Positions 1 to 6,570 of a stretch of 11,631 nucleotides of DNA are shown piece after piece. How positions within the stretch are numbered: position 1 is the first letter of the stretch; every line of letters starts with the position of its first letter. Location of the stretch: contig CAZMTT010000038.1 of NCBI GenBank assembly GCA_964569555.1, positions 1-11,631 of the forward strand. The letters are read 5' to 3'. The stretch comes from G020353235 sp964569555. Lineage in GTDB: Bacteria; Chloroflexota; Dehalococcoidia; Dehalococcoidales; JAUYDJ01. The position numbers and the translations under genes are program-made. Below the pieces are notes generated by a model, which was given only the letters and a program-made list of their open reading frames with translations, was not told the DNA's origin and made no database searches.

Positions 1-1
1 C

Positions 2-1816
2 GGGCTGCACCACCTCGTCTATGAAATCGTCTACAACAGCATTGACGAAGCCATGGTGGGCTGCTGCAGCAAAATCGCGGTTACCCTTCACGAGGACGGC
101 AGCGTTACCGTAGAGGATAACGGGCGGGGCATCCCGATAGAAATTCACCCCACCACCAAGGTATCCGCCCTGGAAACAGTGATGACCACCCTCCACGCCG
201 GGGCCAAATTCGGCGGCAAGACCTATCAGGTCTCGGGTGGGCTGCACGGCGTTGGCGCCTCGGTGGTCAATGCCCTCTGCTCCTGGTTCAGCGTCAAGGT
301 CAGGCGCAACGGCAAGCTATACCAGCAGGACTACAATCAGGGCATACCCCAGGGAGCGGTCGCCGAGGTAGGTAAAGCCAAAACCCAAGATACCGGCACC
401 ACCATTGACTTCCTGCCCGATAAAGAAATCTTCGGCAAAATCAGCTATGACTTTGACACCCTGAGCGAGCGGCTGCGGGAGATGGCTTACCTCAATAAGG
501 GGGTGGAAATCTCCATCTATGAGGAGAAGGCAGAGCAGGAAACTGAGGAGAAAACCTTCTATTTCGACGGCGGCATCACCAGCTTTGTCAATAATCTGAA
601 CCGCAACCGAACGGTGCGCCACCGCCAGCCCTTCTATGTCCTGAAAACAGTCAACAACACCATAGTCGAGGCTGCCCTTCAGTACAATGACGGCTTTACC
701 GAGACCACCCTCAGCTTTGCCAACTGCGTTAATACCGTCGATGGCGGCACCCATCTTACCGGCTTTCGCTCGGCACTGACGCGTGCCCTGAACGATTATG
801 CCCGCAAGAACAAGTATCTCAAAGAAGAAGAGCCCAATCTTATCGGGGATGATATCCGGGAAGGGCTTACCGCCATTATCAGCGTCAAACTCACCGAACC
901 GCAGTTCGAGGGGCAGACCAAAGCCAAGCTGGGTAACCTGGAAATCAAGAGCGTGGTGGAGAGCGTGGTCAGCGAAGGGCTGTCCCTTTTCCTGGAGGAG
1001 CACCCCCAGGACGCCAAGAAAATTATCGAAAAGTGCCTCACCGCCGCCAAAGCCAGAGAGGCAGCGCGCAAGGCGCGTGACCTGGTCATCAGGAAAGGCA
1101 TTCTGGATACCGCCACCCTGCCCGGCAAGCTGGCTGACTGCTCCGAGAAAGAGGCCTCCCTCTGCGAGATATATCTGGTAGAGGGGGACTCCGCCGGTGG
1201 CTCAGCCAAACAGGGACGCAACCGCCGCTTCCAGGCCATTCTCCCCCTGCGCGGTAAGATACTCAATGTGGAAAAGGCACCATCAGATAAAATGCTGTCT
1301 CATGAGGAAATTCGCGCCATCATTACCGCCCTAGGCACCGGGATAGATGCTGAATTTGATCTCTCCCGGCTGCGCTACCACCGCATTATCCTGATGACTG
1401 ACGCTGATGTTGACGGCTCCCACATTCGCACCCTGCTCCTCACCTTCTTCTTCCGCCATATGGCGGAGCTGATTACCCAGGGGCACCTGTTCATTGCCCA
1501 GCCCCCCCTCTACCGCATTAAAGGCAGCAAGCAGGAGCACTGGGTCTACAACGAGCCGGAAAAAGAAGCGGTGCTGGCGGAACTAAAGGGCGCCAAAAAA
1601 ATTGAGGTCCAGCGCTATAAGGGACTGGGGGAGATGACCGCCGAGCAGCTATGGGAAACCACCATGAACCCGGCCACCCGCACCCTGCTTGAGGTAAACA
1701 TCGAAAGTGCTGTCGATGCGGACCGCATCTTTAATATGCTGATGGGGAGCGAGGTCCCGCCGCGCAAAGCCTGGATACAGGCCCACGCCAAGAACGTCAA
1801 GAACCTGGATATTTAA
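2..1816 (+). CDS. gyrB: DNA gyrase subunit B, 5'-truncated
   Basis: ATPase subunit of the type IIA topoisomerase that introduces negative supercoils together with GyrA. The reading frame is already open at base 2, so the true start lies outside the window; about 604 residues are visible, compared with roughly 640 for the short GyrB type, so some 35-40 N-terminal residues are missing. The GHKL ATPase motifs are present: the HHLVYEIV helix at the left edge with the catalytic-type Glu at bases 23-25, EDNGRGIP (bases 113-136), LHAGAKFGG with its ATP-contacting Lys, and GGLHGVGASVVNAL. The TOPRIM domain follows, with LVEGDSAGG near base 1181 and DADVDGSH near 1400, then QRYKGLGEM. The C-terminus KNVKNLDI is typical of GyrB. 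Odd point: the usual Asp-Asn of the first ATPase helix reads Tyr-Asn (bases 32-37). ParE is the alternative assignment, but it is less likely. The gene converges with nadD with no room for a terminator between them. Confidence 0.93.
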   Translation, partial: GLHHLVYEIVYNSIDEAMVGCCSKIAVTLHEDGSVTVEDNGRGIPIEIHPTTKVSALETVMTTLHAGAKFGGKTYQVSGGLHGVGASVVNALCSWFSVKVRRNGKLYQQDYNQGIPQGAVAEVGKAKTQDTGTTIDFLPDKEIFGKISYDFDTLSERLREMAYLNKGVEISIYEEKAEQETEEKTFYFDGGITSFVNNLNRNRTVRHRQPFYVLKTVNNTIVEAALQYNDGFTETTLSFANCVNTVDGGTHLTGFRSALTRALNDYARKNKYLKEEEPNLIGDDIREGLTAIISVKLTEPQFEGQTKAKLGNLEIKSVVESVVSEGLSLFLEEHPQDAKKIIEKCLTAAKAREAARKARDLVIRKGILDTATLPGKLADCSEKEASLCEIYLVEGDSAGGSAKQGRNRRFQAILPLRGKILNVEKAPSDKMLSHEEIRAIITALGTGIDAEFDLSRLRYHRIILMTDADVDGSHIRTLLLTFFFRHMAELITQGHLFIAQPPLYRIKGSKQEHWVYNEPEKEAVLAELKGAKKIEVQRYKGLGEMTAEQLWETTMNPATRTLLEVNIESAVDADRIFNMLMGSEVPPRKAWIQAHAKNVKNLDI

Positions 1817-2418
1817 GCCCCGAGATAGAGTCCCTGCCGCTTGATGTATTCCGCCACCGCTTCCGGAACCAGGTCATTGATAGGCTCTCCCCGGCTGAGC
1901 CGCTTTCTGATTTCGGTGGCGCTGATGTCCAGCTGGGGCTTATCCATAATAATGACTCGCTTTGACAGTCCGGGGATATCACCGGCCAGCTTCATCAGGT
2001 CGGGGACGGGGTAGCCGGGGCGGGGGACGGCCACCAGATAGCACAGCTGGATAAGGCGTGCCGGCTCCCGCCAGCGTGGCAGCTCGGCCAGATTATCCCA
2101 GCCCAGAATAAAATAAAGCTCGTCTGAAGCTTTGATTTGCCCCCGCAGCTCAGCCATAGTATCCACCGTATATGAGGGACCGGGCCGGTCTATCTCCATG
2201 GTGGACAGCCGGAAATAAGATTTACCGGCAATTGCCAGACGCACCATCTGGACACGGTGCTCGGCGGCCGAAATATAGTTATTCGCCTTCAGCCACGGCT
2301 GGCCGGCGGGCACAAAAATAACCTCAGCCAAGTCCAGCTCGGCCTTTACCGCCTCCGCCACCGCCAGGTGAGCCAGATGAATCGGGTCAAAGGTTCCGCC
2401 CAGCACGCCGATTTTCAT
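1813..2418 (-). CDS. nadD: nicotinate-nucleotide adenylyltransferase
   Basis: Transfers AMP from ATP to nicotinate mononucleotide, making deamido-NAD in NAD synthesis; cytosolic. The 201-aa length is normal for the family. The nucleotidyltransferase signature GGTFDPIHLAH is at residues 7-17 (H14 and H17 of the HxxH-type motif; Ala replaces the usual Gly between them). FILGWDNLAELPRW at 103-116 matches the family's FIIGADxLxxLPxW segment, with Trp in place of Ala. ISATEIRKR at 165-173 is the second ATP-binding signature (SxTxIR). The ATG is one base after the obgE stop, and a GGGAG-like ribosome binding site lies inside the end of obgE, so the two genes are translationally linked. The stop overlaps that of gyrB. 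Confidence 0.93.
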   Translation of the reverse strand: MKIGVLGGTFDPIHLAHLAVAEAVKAELDLAEVIFVPAGQPWLKANNYISAAEHRVQMVRLAIAGKSYFRLSTMEIDRPGPSYTVDTMAELRGQIKASDELYFILGWDNLAELPRWREPARLIQLCYLVAVPRPGYPVPDLMKLAGDIPGLSKRVIIMDKPQLDISATEIRKRLSRGEPINDLVPEAVAEYIKRQGLYLGA

Positions 2419-2419
2419 A

Positions 2420-3691
2420 CTATGCCCACTCCCATTCCAGATTGCCCAGATGAACTTTATCCCCCGGCCTGATTCCCGCCTTCTCCAAAGCCTGCCTCAC
2501 CTCCCGCCGGGCAATCTGCCGGCTGATTTGCTGACGCACCTCGGGGCTTCCCGTATCAGCCCCGGCAATGATGCGCTCCAGCTCCGGTGCCACCACCACA
2601 AAAATATCGCCTTCTTTCCGCACGCTAATCCCCTTATCCCGGGGCTGGGGACGGAAGACCTTCATCGGGGGTTTTTCCCCTTCGCCGCGCTTGGGCGGGA
2701 TAACCTGCGCCAGCATCTTCTCGGTATCGGTCATAAGCTCGGCCACCCCCTCGCCGGTGGCGGCCGAAATAAAAAGGGGCTTGATGCCGGCCTGGCTGAA
2801 GGCTTCTTTTATCTCGGCTAACCGGGAGCGCACCTCGGGCAGGTCAATCTTGTTCACCGCTACCAGCTGGGGTTTTTGCGCCAGCGCCGAATCATACAGG
2901 ATGAGCTCGGTATTTACCTTAATCATGTTCTCCAGTGGAGATGCCGAGCTACCGTCAACCAGGTGGATAAGCATTCTGGTGCGCTCAATATGGCGCAGAA
3001 AATCGTGTCCCAGGCCCCGCCCCAGGTGAGCACCATCTATCAGACCGGGAATTTCGGCCAGGACAAAGAGCCGCGAGCCCACCTCAACCGCCCCCAAAAC
3101 AGGCTCGCGGGTGGTAAAGGAATAGCTGGCAATTTTGGGCCTGGCCGCGGAAGCTGATGCCAGCAGGGTGGACTTGCCGGTATTGGGGTAGCCGATAATG
3201 CCGACATCGGCGATGATTCTCAGTTCTAATATCAGTAACGCCGTCTCCCCGGCTTCCCCCTTCTGGGCGATTCGGGGTGCCTGGTTGGTTGCCGAAGCGA
3301 AGTGGGAATTGCCCAGCCCCCCTTTACCCCCCACCGCCACCACCACCTGCTGCCCCGGCTCAGCTAGGTCAGTTATAACCGTATCGCCGCCGATCTGTGC
3401 TTTGTGAGAGACCACCGTGCCCACCGGCACCGGCACCACCAGGTCCTGGCCTTTCTTACCGTGTTTCTTTTTCCCCTCACCATCCCGGGCATTGCCGGCA
3501 GCATAAGACCTCTTTTGCCGGAAGATACGCAGCGTGTCAACGCTGGCGTCAGCCCGGATTATGACATCCCCACCATCCCCACCATCGCCACCATCCGGCC
3601 CGCCGAAGGGCACAAACTTCTCCCGGCGGAAGCTGACTATTCCGTTACCACCACTGCCCGCTTTTACCTTAATCTCAACCTGGTCAAACAT
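2420..3691 (-). CDS. obgE: Obg-family GTPase (ribosome assembly / stress GTPase)
   Basis: Essential, slow-cycling GTPase that binds the 50S ribosomal subunit during assembly and is linked to stress and cell-cycle control. At 423 aa it has the full three-domain form. The Gly-rich Obg fold occupies residues 1-159 (GSGGNG at 12-17 and the repeated GGDGGDGGD near 34-42). The G domain has G1 GYPNTGKS at 167-174, the TTRE switch I near 193, G3 EIPG at 213-216, G4 NKID at 280-283 and G5 SAATGEG at 309-315. The C-terminal OCT domain spans about 344-421. Odd point: the Walker B/G3 residue, normally Asp in DxPG, is Glu213. I see no Shine-Dalgarno before the ATG, whose leader is extremely AT-rich, so translation may be leaderless-like or depend on low structure. 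First gene of a two-gene unit with nadD. Confidence 0.94.
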   Translation of the reverse strand: MFDQVEIKVKAGSGGNGIVSFRREKFVPFGGPDGGDGGDGGDVIIRADASVDTLRIFRQKRSYAAGNARDGEGKKKHGKKGQDLVVPVPVGTVVSHKAQIGGDTVITDLAEPGQQVVVAVGGKGGLGNSHFASATNQAPRIAQKGEAGETALLILELRIIADVGIIGYPNTGKSTLLASASAARPKIASYSFTTREPVLGAVEVGSRLFVLAEIPGLIDGAHLGRGLGHDFLRHIERTRMLIHLVDGSSASPLENMIKVNTELILYDSALAQKPQLVAVNKIDLPEVRSRLAEIKEAFSQAGIKPLFISAATGEGVAELMTDTEKMLAQVIPPKRGEGEKPPMKVFRPQPRDKGISVRKEGDIFVVVAPELERIIAGADTGSPEVRQQISRQIARREVRQALEKAGIRPGDKVHLGNLEWEWA

Positions 3692-3750
3692 AATTAATAA
3701 ACTATTAACGTTAATATATCTATTACTTAATAGTAGGTATCATATCAGTA

Positions 3751-3780
3751 ATTATAATATTAGCACTGAGTAAAAGCTAA
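3751..3780 (-). promoter_or_regulatory. putative obgE-nadD promoter
   Basis: On the - strand a perfect -10 TATAAT (3751-3756) sits 18 nt after a weak -35 TTAGCT (3775-3780). It predicts a start near 3744 and a leader of about 50 nt that would include the palindromes at 3703-3733. Confidence 0.35.
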
Positions 3781-3896
3781 CCGGCTGATTACATTAAGGA
3801 CAAGATTAAGGCGGGTCTTAACCGGACTTATTCACAAAACGGGATTATCATTAACATGCCGGGCATTGCCGGTTGGGGATAGACCTGTTAACCAAT

Positions 3897-3911
3897 GGTT
3901 GGTTGGTGGGG
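3897..3911 (+). other. short G-run tract (possible two-tetrad G-quadruplex) just after dnaA
   Basis: GGTTGGTTGGTGGGG has four G-runs separated by one or two bases, the spacing of two-tetrad quadruplexes. It abuts a DnaA-box-like sequence. The structure is inferred from the pattern only. Confidence 0.3.
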
Positions 3912-3917
3912 ATAAAG

Positions 3918-5252
3918 TTACTTTGCCCAGCTCTGCCGGATTTCATTAATCTTGCGGCGCAGTGAGGGGCTGGCCTCAATATCACCGGCCATCCGCTGGC
4001 AGGCATGGATAACGGTAGAGTGGTCCCGGCCGCCCAGCTCCTGGCCGATCTGGGCCAGGGAACACCTGGTCTCCTCCCGCAGCAGGTACATCGCTATCTG
4101 CCGGGCCAGGGCGGTCTCTTTATCCCTTTTGCGGCCCATCAGGTCGGCGGGGGCCAGCTGGAAGCTGCTGGCGGCTGATTCTATCACCATTTTCGGGGTG
4201 ACCTTCCGGGGTGCCTTTTTGCCGATAGCCTTCAGCGCCTCGGCGGTCAGTCTGGGGGTGAGGGGGGTGCGCACCAGCTTGGCGTAGGCGGTCACCCGGT
4301 TGAGGCAACCCTCCAGCTCCCTGATATTCTGCTCGCTCTGGCTGGCGATAAACTCAAGCACTTCCGGAGCCAGGGCTATCCCTTCCCGCTCCGCCCTGGT
4401 TTGCAGAATAGCCAGGCGGGTGGCAAAGTCGGGCGGCTGGATATCGACAATCAGCCCCCACTCAAAGCGGGAGCGTAGCTGCTCAGTGAGCTGGGGCATA
4501 TCCTGGGGGGAGCGGTCGCTGGTAATTACCATCTGGTGGCTGGCATTGTGCAGCTCATTAAAGGTATGGACAAAACATTCCTCGGTCTGTCCCTTGCCGC
4601 TGATAAAGTGGATGTCGTCAATCAACAGCATATCAACACGGCGGTATTTGTTGCGGAACTCGTCTGTTTTGCGGTGTTGAATGGCGTTGATAAACTCATT
4701 GGTGAACTGCTCGGCACTGACATAGAGCACCTGTATCTTAGAGCTTAAAGCCACCTGGCCGATGGCGTATAGCAGATGGGTCTTGCCCAAACCAGCCCCC
4801 CCATATATAAAAAGAGGGTTATAGTTTTGTCCTGGGTTTTCGGCTACCCCTAGGGCAGCGGCGTAGGCTAAGCGGTTACAGCTACCGACAACGAAGGCAT
4901 CAAAGGTATACTTTGAATTGAATATGAGGGGGCTGGTTTCCCTCACTGGCGTGGGTTCCTCGAAGGGGTAATTATCGGGAGGCTCTTCATGATGCCTCCC
5001 GTTGACATGAAACTGTACCCTGGTATCCTGCTGGGTGATGCCGATAAGCGTTTTTTCAATTAGAGAACGCTGGTTCTGGTCCAGATATTCGGCGATGAAG
5101 GTGGTGGGGACACCGATGACAAATTGACCGTTGTCATAAGTGAGGCCGATGGTTTTTTCCAGCCAGGTCCGGTAGTTTGACTTGCTGACCTGGATCTGCA
5201 GCTCGCCTAAAGCCGCTTCCCAGATCTCTCTAGCTGATCTACCTTCTTCCAT
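3918..5252 (-). CDS. dnaA: chromosomal replication initiator protein DnaA
   Basis: AAA+ ATPase that binds DnaA boxes, unwinds the origin and loads the replicative helicase; it also regulates transcription, including its own. It is 444 aa, normal size. Domain I spans about 1-85 (WEAALGELQ..., DnaB/partner contact), followed by a short linker. Domain III has NPLFIYGG then Walker A GGAGLGKT at 151-158, Walker B LLIDDIHF at 209-216, sensor 1 VITSDRSP at 242-249, the box VII segment LRSRFEWGL at 259-267 (arginine finger type) and sensor 2 IRELEGCLNR near 310-319. Domain IV carries the DNA-binding signature GGRDHSTVIHA at 407-417. The ATG is preceded by a G-rich tract rather than a classical AGGAGG. 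No dnaN follows it, unlike the common dnaA-dnaN order. It is divergent from fmt. Confidence 0.96.
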   Translation of the reverse strand: MEEGRSAREIWEAALGELQIQVSKSNYRTWLEKTIGLTYDNGQFVIGVPTTFIAEYLDQNQRSLIEKTLIGITQQDTRVQFHVNGRHHEEPPDNYPFEEPTPVRETSPLIFNSKYTFDAFVVGSCNRLAYAAALGVAENPGQNYNPLFIYGGAGLGKTHLLYAIGQVALSSKIQVLYVSAEQFTNEFINAIQHRKTDEFRNKYRRVDMLLIDDIHFISGKGQTEECFVHTFNELHNASHQMVITSDRSPQDMPQLTEQLRSRFEWGLIVDIQPPDFATRLAILQTRAEREGIALAPEVLEFIASQSEQNIRELEGCLNRVTAYAKLVRTPLTPRLTAEALKAIGKKAPRKVTPKMVIESAASSFQLAPADLMGRKRDKETALARQIAMYLLREETRCSLAQIGQELGGRDHSTVIHACQRMAGDIEASPSLRRKINEIRQSWAK

Positions 5253-5301
5253 TAACCCCCCGTATGTCCCCGATTTAACTTTTGCCAGTTCTTATAACAA
5301 C

Positions 5302-5321
5302 GCCCCATCCGGATTAGGGGC
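5302..5321. repeat. 20-bp inverted repeat upstream of dnaA (operator-like)
   Basis: GCCCC and GGGGC arms (5302-5306 and 5317-5321) flank the perfect 8-bp palindrome ATCCGGAT (5307-5314), with a 2-nt asymmetry TA. It lies about 50-70 bp upstream of the dnaA start, beside a weak -10-like TATAAG on the - strand, a position where a regulator of dnaA could bind. No known operator was matched. Confidence 0.4.
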
Positions 5322-5334
5322 CGATAACACGAGT

Positions 5335-5358
5335 GGTTGGGGTGGGGGGAGAAGGAGG
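5335..5358 (+). other. G-run tract (possible G-quadruplex) upstream of dnaA
   Basis: Runs of 2, 4, 6, 2 and 2 Gs separated by short T/A spacers. The pattern could fold as a two-tetrad quadruplex on the + strand. Part of it (GGAGG, 5354-5358) resembles a ribosome binding site, but no start codon with an open frame follows. Confidence 0.3.
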
Positions 5359-5458
5359 TAGTGTTAAGCGAGCAACTAACAGGATATTCCTTGGCTCCCT
5401 TAATGGCAAAGGTTTTCAGCCCTATTGCTGGTTGCCGTCAGCCCCTGGTTTCCCTTAC

Positions 5459-5482
5459 AAGGTCTTTGAGACTTCCTTTTTT
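5459..5482 (+). terminator. terminator-like hairpin with T-run
   Basis: AAGGTCT-TTG-AGACTT can form a 6-bp stem (one G-T pair) with a 3-nt loop, followed after CC by six Ts (5477-5482). The stem is weak. No gene on the + strand ends before it, so if it is real it would end an unannotated small RNA from the dnaA-fmt gap. Confidence 0.3.
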
Positions 5483-5518
5483 GGCTAAATAGCTACCCCA
5501 TAGGCATAAAAAGACAAG

Positions 5519-5547
5519 TTGTGGTTAAAAATATTTGATGTTAGAAT
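5519..5547 (+). promoter_or_regulatory. putative fmt promoter
   Basis: -35-like TTGTGG (5519-5524) and -10-like TAGAAT (5542-5547) with 17-nt spacing. The predicted start near 5554 would leave a leader of only about 13 nt, with GGAGG near its 5' end. The -35 overlaps the degenerate DnaA-box-like TGTGGTTAA. Confidence 0.3.
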
Positions 5548-5566
5548 TTGGGGGCGGAGGGCTGAA

Positions 5567-6514
5567 ATGCGGGTCGTTTTTATGGGCACCCCTGAGTTTG
5601 CGGTGCCCTCTCTGGAGCGGTTGCTGCTTAATCACTACACGGTAGTCGCCGTCTATACCCAGCCGGATAAACCGGCCGGGCGGGGGCGTGCGCTGGTCCC
5701 TTCTCCGGTAAAGAAAGTGGCCCAGAATTGGGGCTTGCCGGTGGTACAGCCGGCCAGCCTCAAGACAGAAGAAGCCGTCCGGCAGCTGGCTGAGTTTAAG
5801 CCCGAGGTTATTGTCGTGGCTGCCTTCGGTCAGATCCTGCCCCCGCCGGTCCTGGACATACCCCGCCATAGCTGTATCAATATTCATGCCTCCCGGCTGC
5901 CCCGATATCGGGGGGCGGCACCGGTGGCGGCGGCGATTCTGGCCGGTGATGAGTTTACCGCCATAAGCCTGATGCTGATGGAGAAGGGGCTGGACACCGG
6001 TCCGGTGCTGGCCCAGGCGCAGATTCCGATTTCCCCCTCGGATACTACTGGTTCGCTGACCGCCAAGCTGTCCCGCATCGCTGCGCCGCTGCTTTTGGAG
6101 ATTCTGCCCCGCTGGCTGAGGGGGGAGCTGACCCCCCGGCCCCAGAATGATGCCGAAGCCACCTTCTGTGCTCCCATCGCCAAGGAAGAGGGCGAGATTG
6201 ACTGGAAGCAACCGGCGCTTGAGCTGTGGCGGCGGGTGCGCGCCTTCCAGCCCTGGCCCGGGTGCTACACCCGCTGGCAGGGGCGGCAGCTCAAGATTAT
6301 CGAGGCGGTGCCCTTACCCGAAGAGGCCTCTCCCGAAGTCGGGCAGGTGGTGGCGCTGAATCTGGCCGATAAGGGGCTGGCCTTTGGCATCGGCACCGGC
6401 CAGGGAGTGCTCGGCGTGCGGCGGGTGCAGCTGGAGGGTAAACAGGCCCTGTCGGCCACCGAGTTCCAGCGCGGGCAGCGCCAGCTCATCGGGGCGCTGC
6501 TGCCCTCAAGCTGA
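5567..6514 (+). CDS. fmt: methionyl-tRNA formyltransferase
   Basis: Formylates initiator Met-tRNA using 10-formyl-tetrahydrofolate; cytosolic. From the ATG at 5567 the protein is 315 aa, the classic length. This start is chosen over the in-frame TTG at 5519 because GGAGG (5556-5560) lies 6 nt before it and the family starts exactly here with MRVVFMGTPEFAVPSLE. The formyltransferase core has INIHASRLPRYRG at 104-116 with catalytic-type N105 and H107, and GLDTGPVL at 141-148 with D143. The C-terminal tRNA-binding domain runs from about 208 (EIDWKQPALELWRRVRAFQPWPG). Odd point: the SLLP signature reads SRLP, with Arg at 110. It is divergent from dnaA, in the same direction as mazG. Confidence 0.95.
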   Translation: MRVVFMGTPEFAVPSLERLLLNHYTVVAVYTQPDKPAGRGRALVPSPVKKVAQNWGLPVVQPASLKTEEAVRQLAEFKPEVIVVAAFGQILPPPVLDIPRHSCINIHASRLPRYRGAAPVAAAILAGDEFTAISLMLMEKGLDTGPVLAQAQIPISPSDTTGSLTAKLSRIAAPLLLEILPRWLRGELTPRPQNDAEATFCAPIAKEEGEIDWKQPALELWRRVRAFQPWPGCYTRWQGRQLKIIEAVPLPEEASPEVGQVVALNLADKGLAFGIGTGQGVLGVRRVQLEGKQALSATEFQRGQRQLIGALLPSS

Positions 6515-6519
6515 CGGCA

Positions 6520-6547
6520 TTGCTCATTTCCAGCCCAGCCTGTATAA
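6520..6547 (+). promoter_or_regulatory. putative mazG promoter
   Basis: -35-like TTGCTC (6520-6525), 16-nt spacer, perfect -10 TATAAT (6542-6547); start predicted near 6554, just 5' of the mazG ribosome binding site. It shows that the TTG at 6520 is promoter sequence rather than a start codon. Confidence 0.5.
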
Positions 6548-6570
6548 TCTTAACAGTTAAGGAGGCCATT

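Larger units (their letters stand above)
3688..3917. other. obgE-dnaA intergenic region; candidate oriC or DnaA-binding region
   Basis: Non-coding. Bases 3688-3780 are strikingly AT-rich against the surrounding GC-rich genes and hold a 14-bp perfect palindrome TATTAACGTTAATA (3703-3716) and an inverted repeat CTATTA-CT-TAATAG (3720-3733). The dnaA-proximal half has TTATTCACA (3828-3836, + strand), which fits the general DnaA box TTWTNCACA, and TTATCCCCA (3907-3915, - strand), one base from TTATCCACA; a weaker CTATCCCCA lies at 3874-3882 on the - strand. An AT-rich unwinding-type tract beside DnaA boxes, next to dnaA, is the usual oriC layout, but the box count is low. The AT tract also contains the obgE promoter. 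Confidence 0.4.
5253..5566. other. dnaA-fmt divergent intergenic region, non-coding, structured
   Basis: 314 bases with no credible ORF. From dnaA to fmt it holds: a 20-bp inverted repeat (5302-5321); a G-run tract (5335-5358); a hairpin TGTTA/TAACA (5362-5366 with 5377-5381); a nested stem GGCAA/TTGCC (5405-5409 with 5432-5436) enclosing CAGC/GCTG (5417-5420 with 5427-5430); a terminator-like hairpin with a T-run (5459-5482); and a fmt promoter candidate. Gene direction flips here, which suits an origin, but I find only one degenerate DnaA-box-like site (TGTGGTTAA, 5520-5528). A small structured RNA on the + strand, ending at the T-run, is the other reading. I did not recognise SRP, 6S, tmRNA or RNase P signatures. 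Confidence 0.5.

Noticed and set aside
317..1266. Long open frames on the - strand opposite gyrB (317-1003 and 796-1266)
   Set aside because: They lie wholly antisense to an unambiguous gyrB, have low-complexity or composition-driven sequence and no family resemblance; typical antisense openings in GC-rich DNA.
3844..3917. Intrinsic terminator for dnaA
   Set aside because: Small inverted repeats (AACC/GGTT, CCGG-type) exist on the - strand but no T-run follows.
5519..5566. Upstream TTG start that would lengthen Fmt by 16 residues
   Set aside because: GGAGG sits 6 nt before the ATG at 5567 and the family begins at that residue; 5519 overlaps a promoter-like -35.
6520..6570. Upstream TTG start that would lengthen MazG by 17 residues
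   Set aside because: It lies in a good -35/-10 promoter, and the TTG at 6571 has a strong ribosome binding site.
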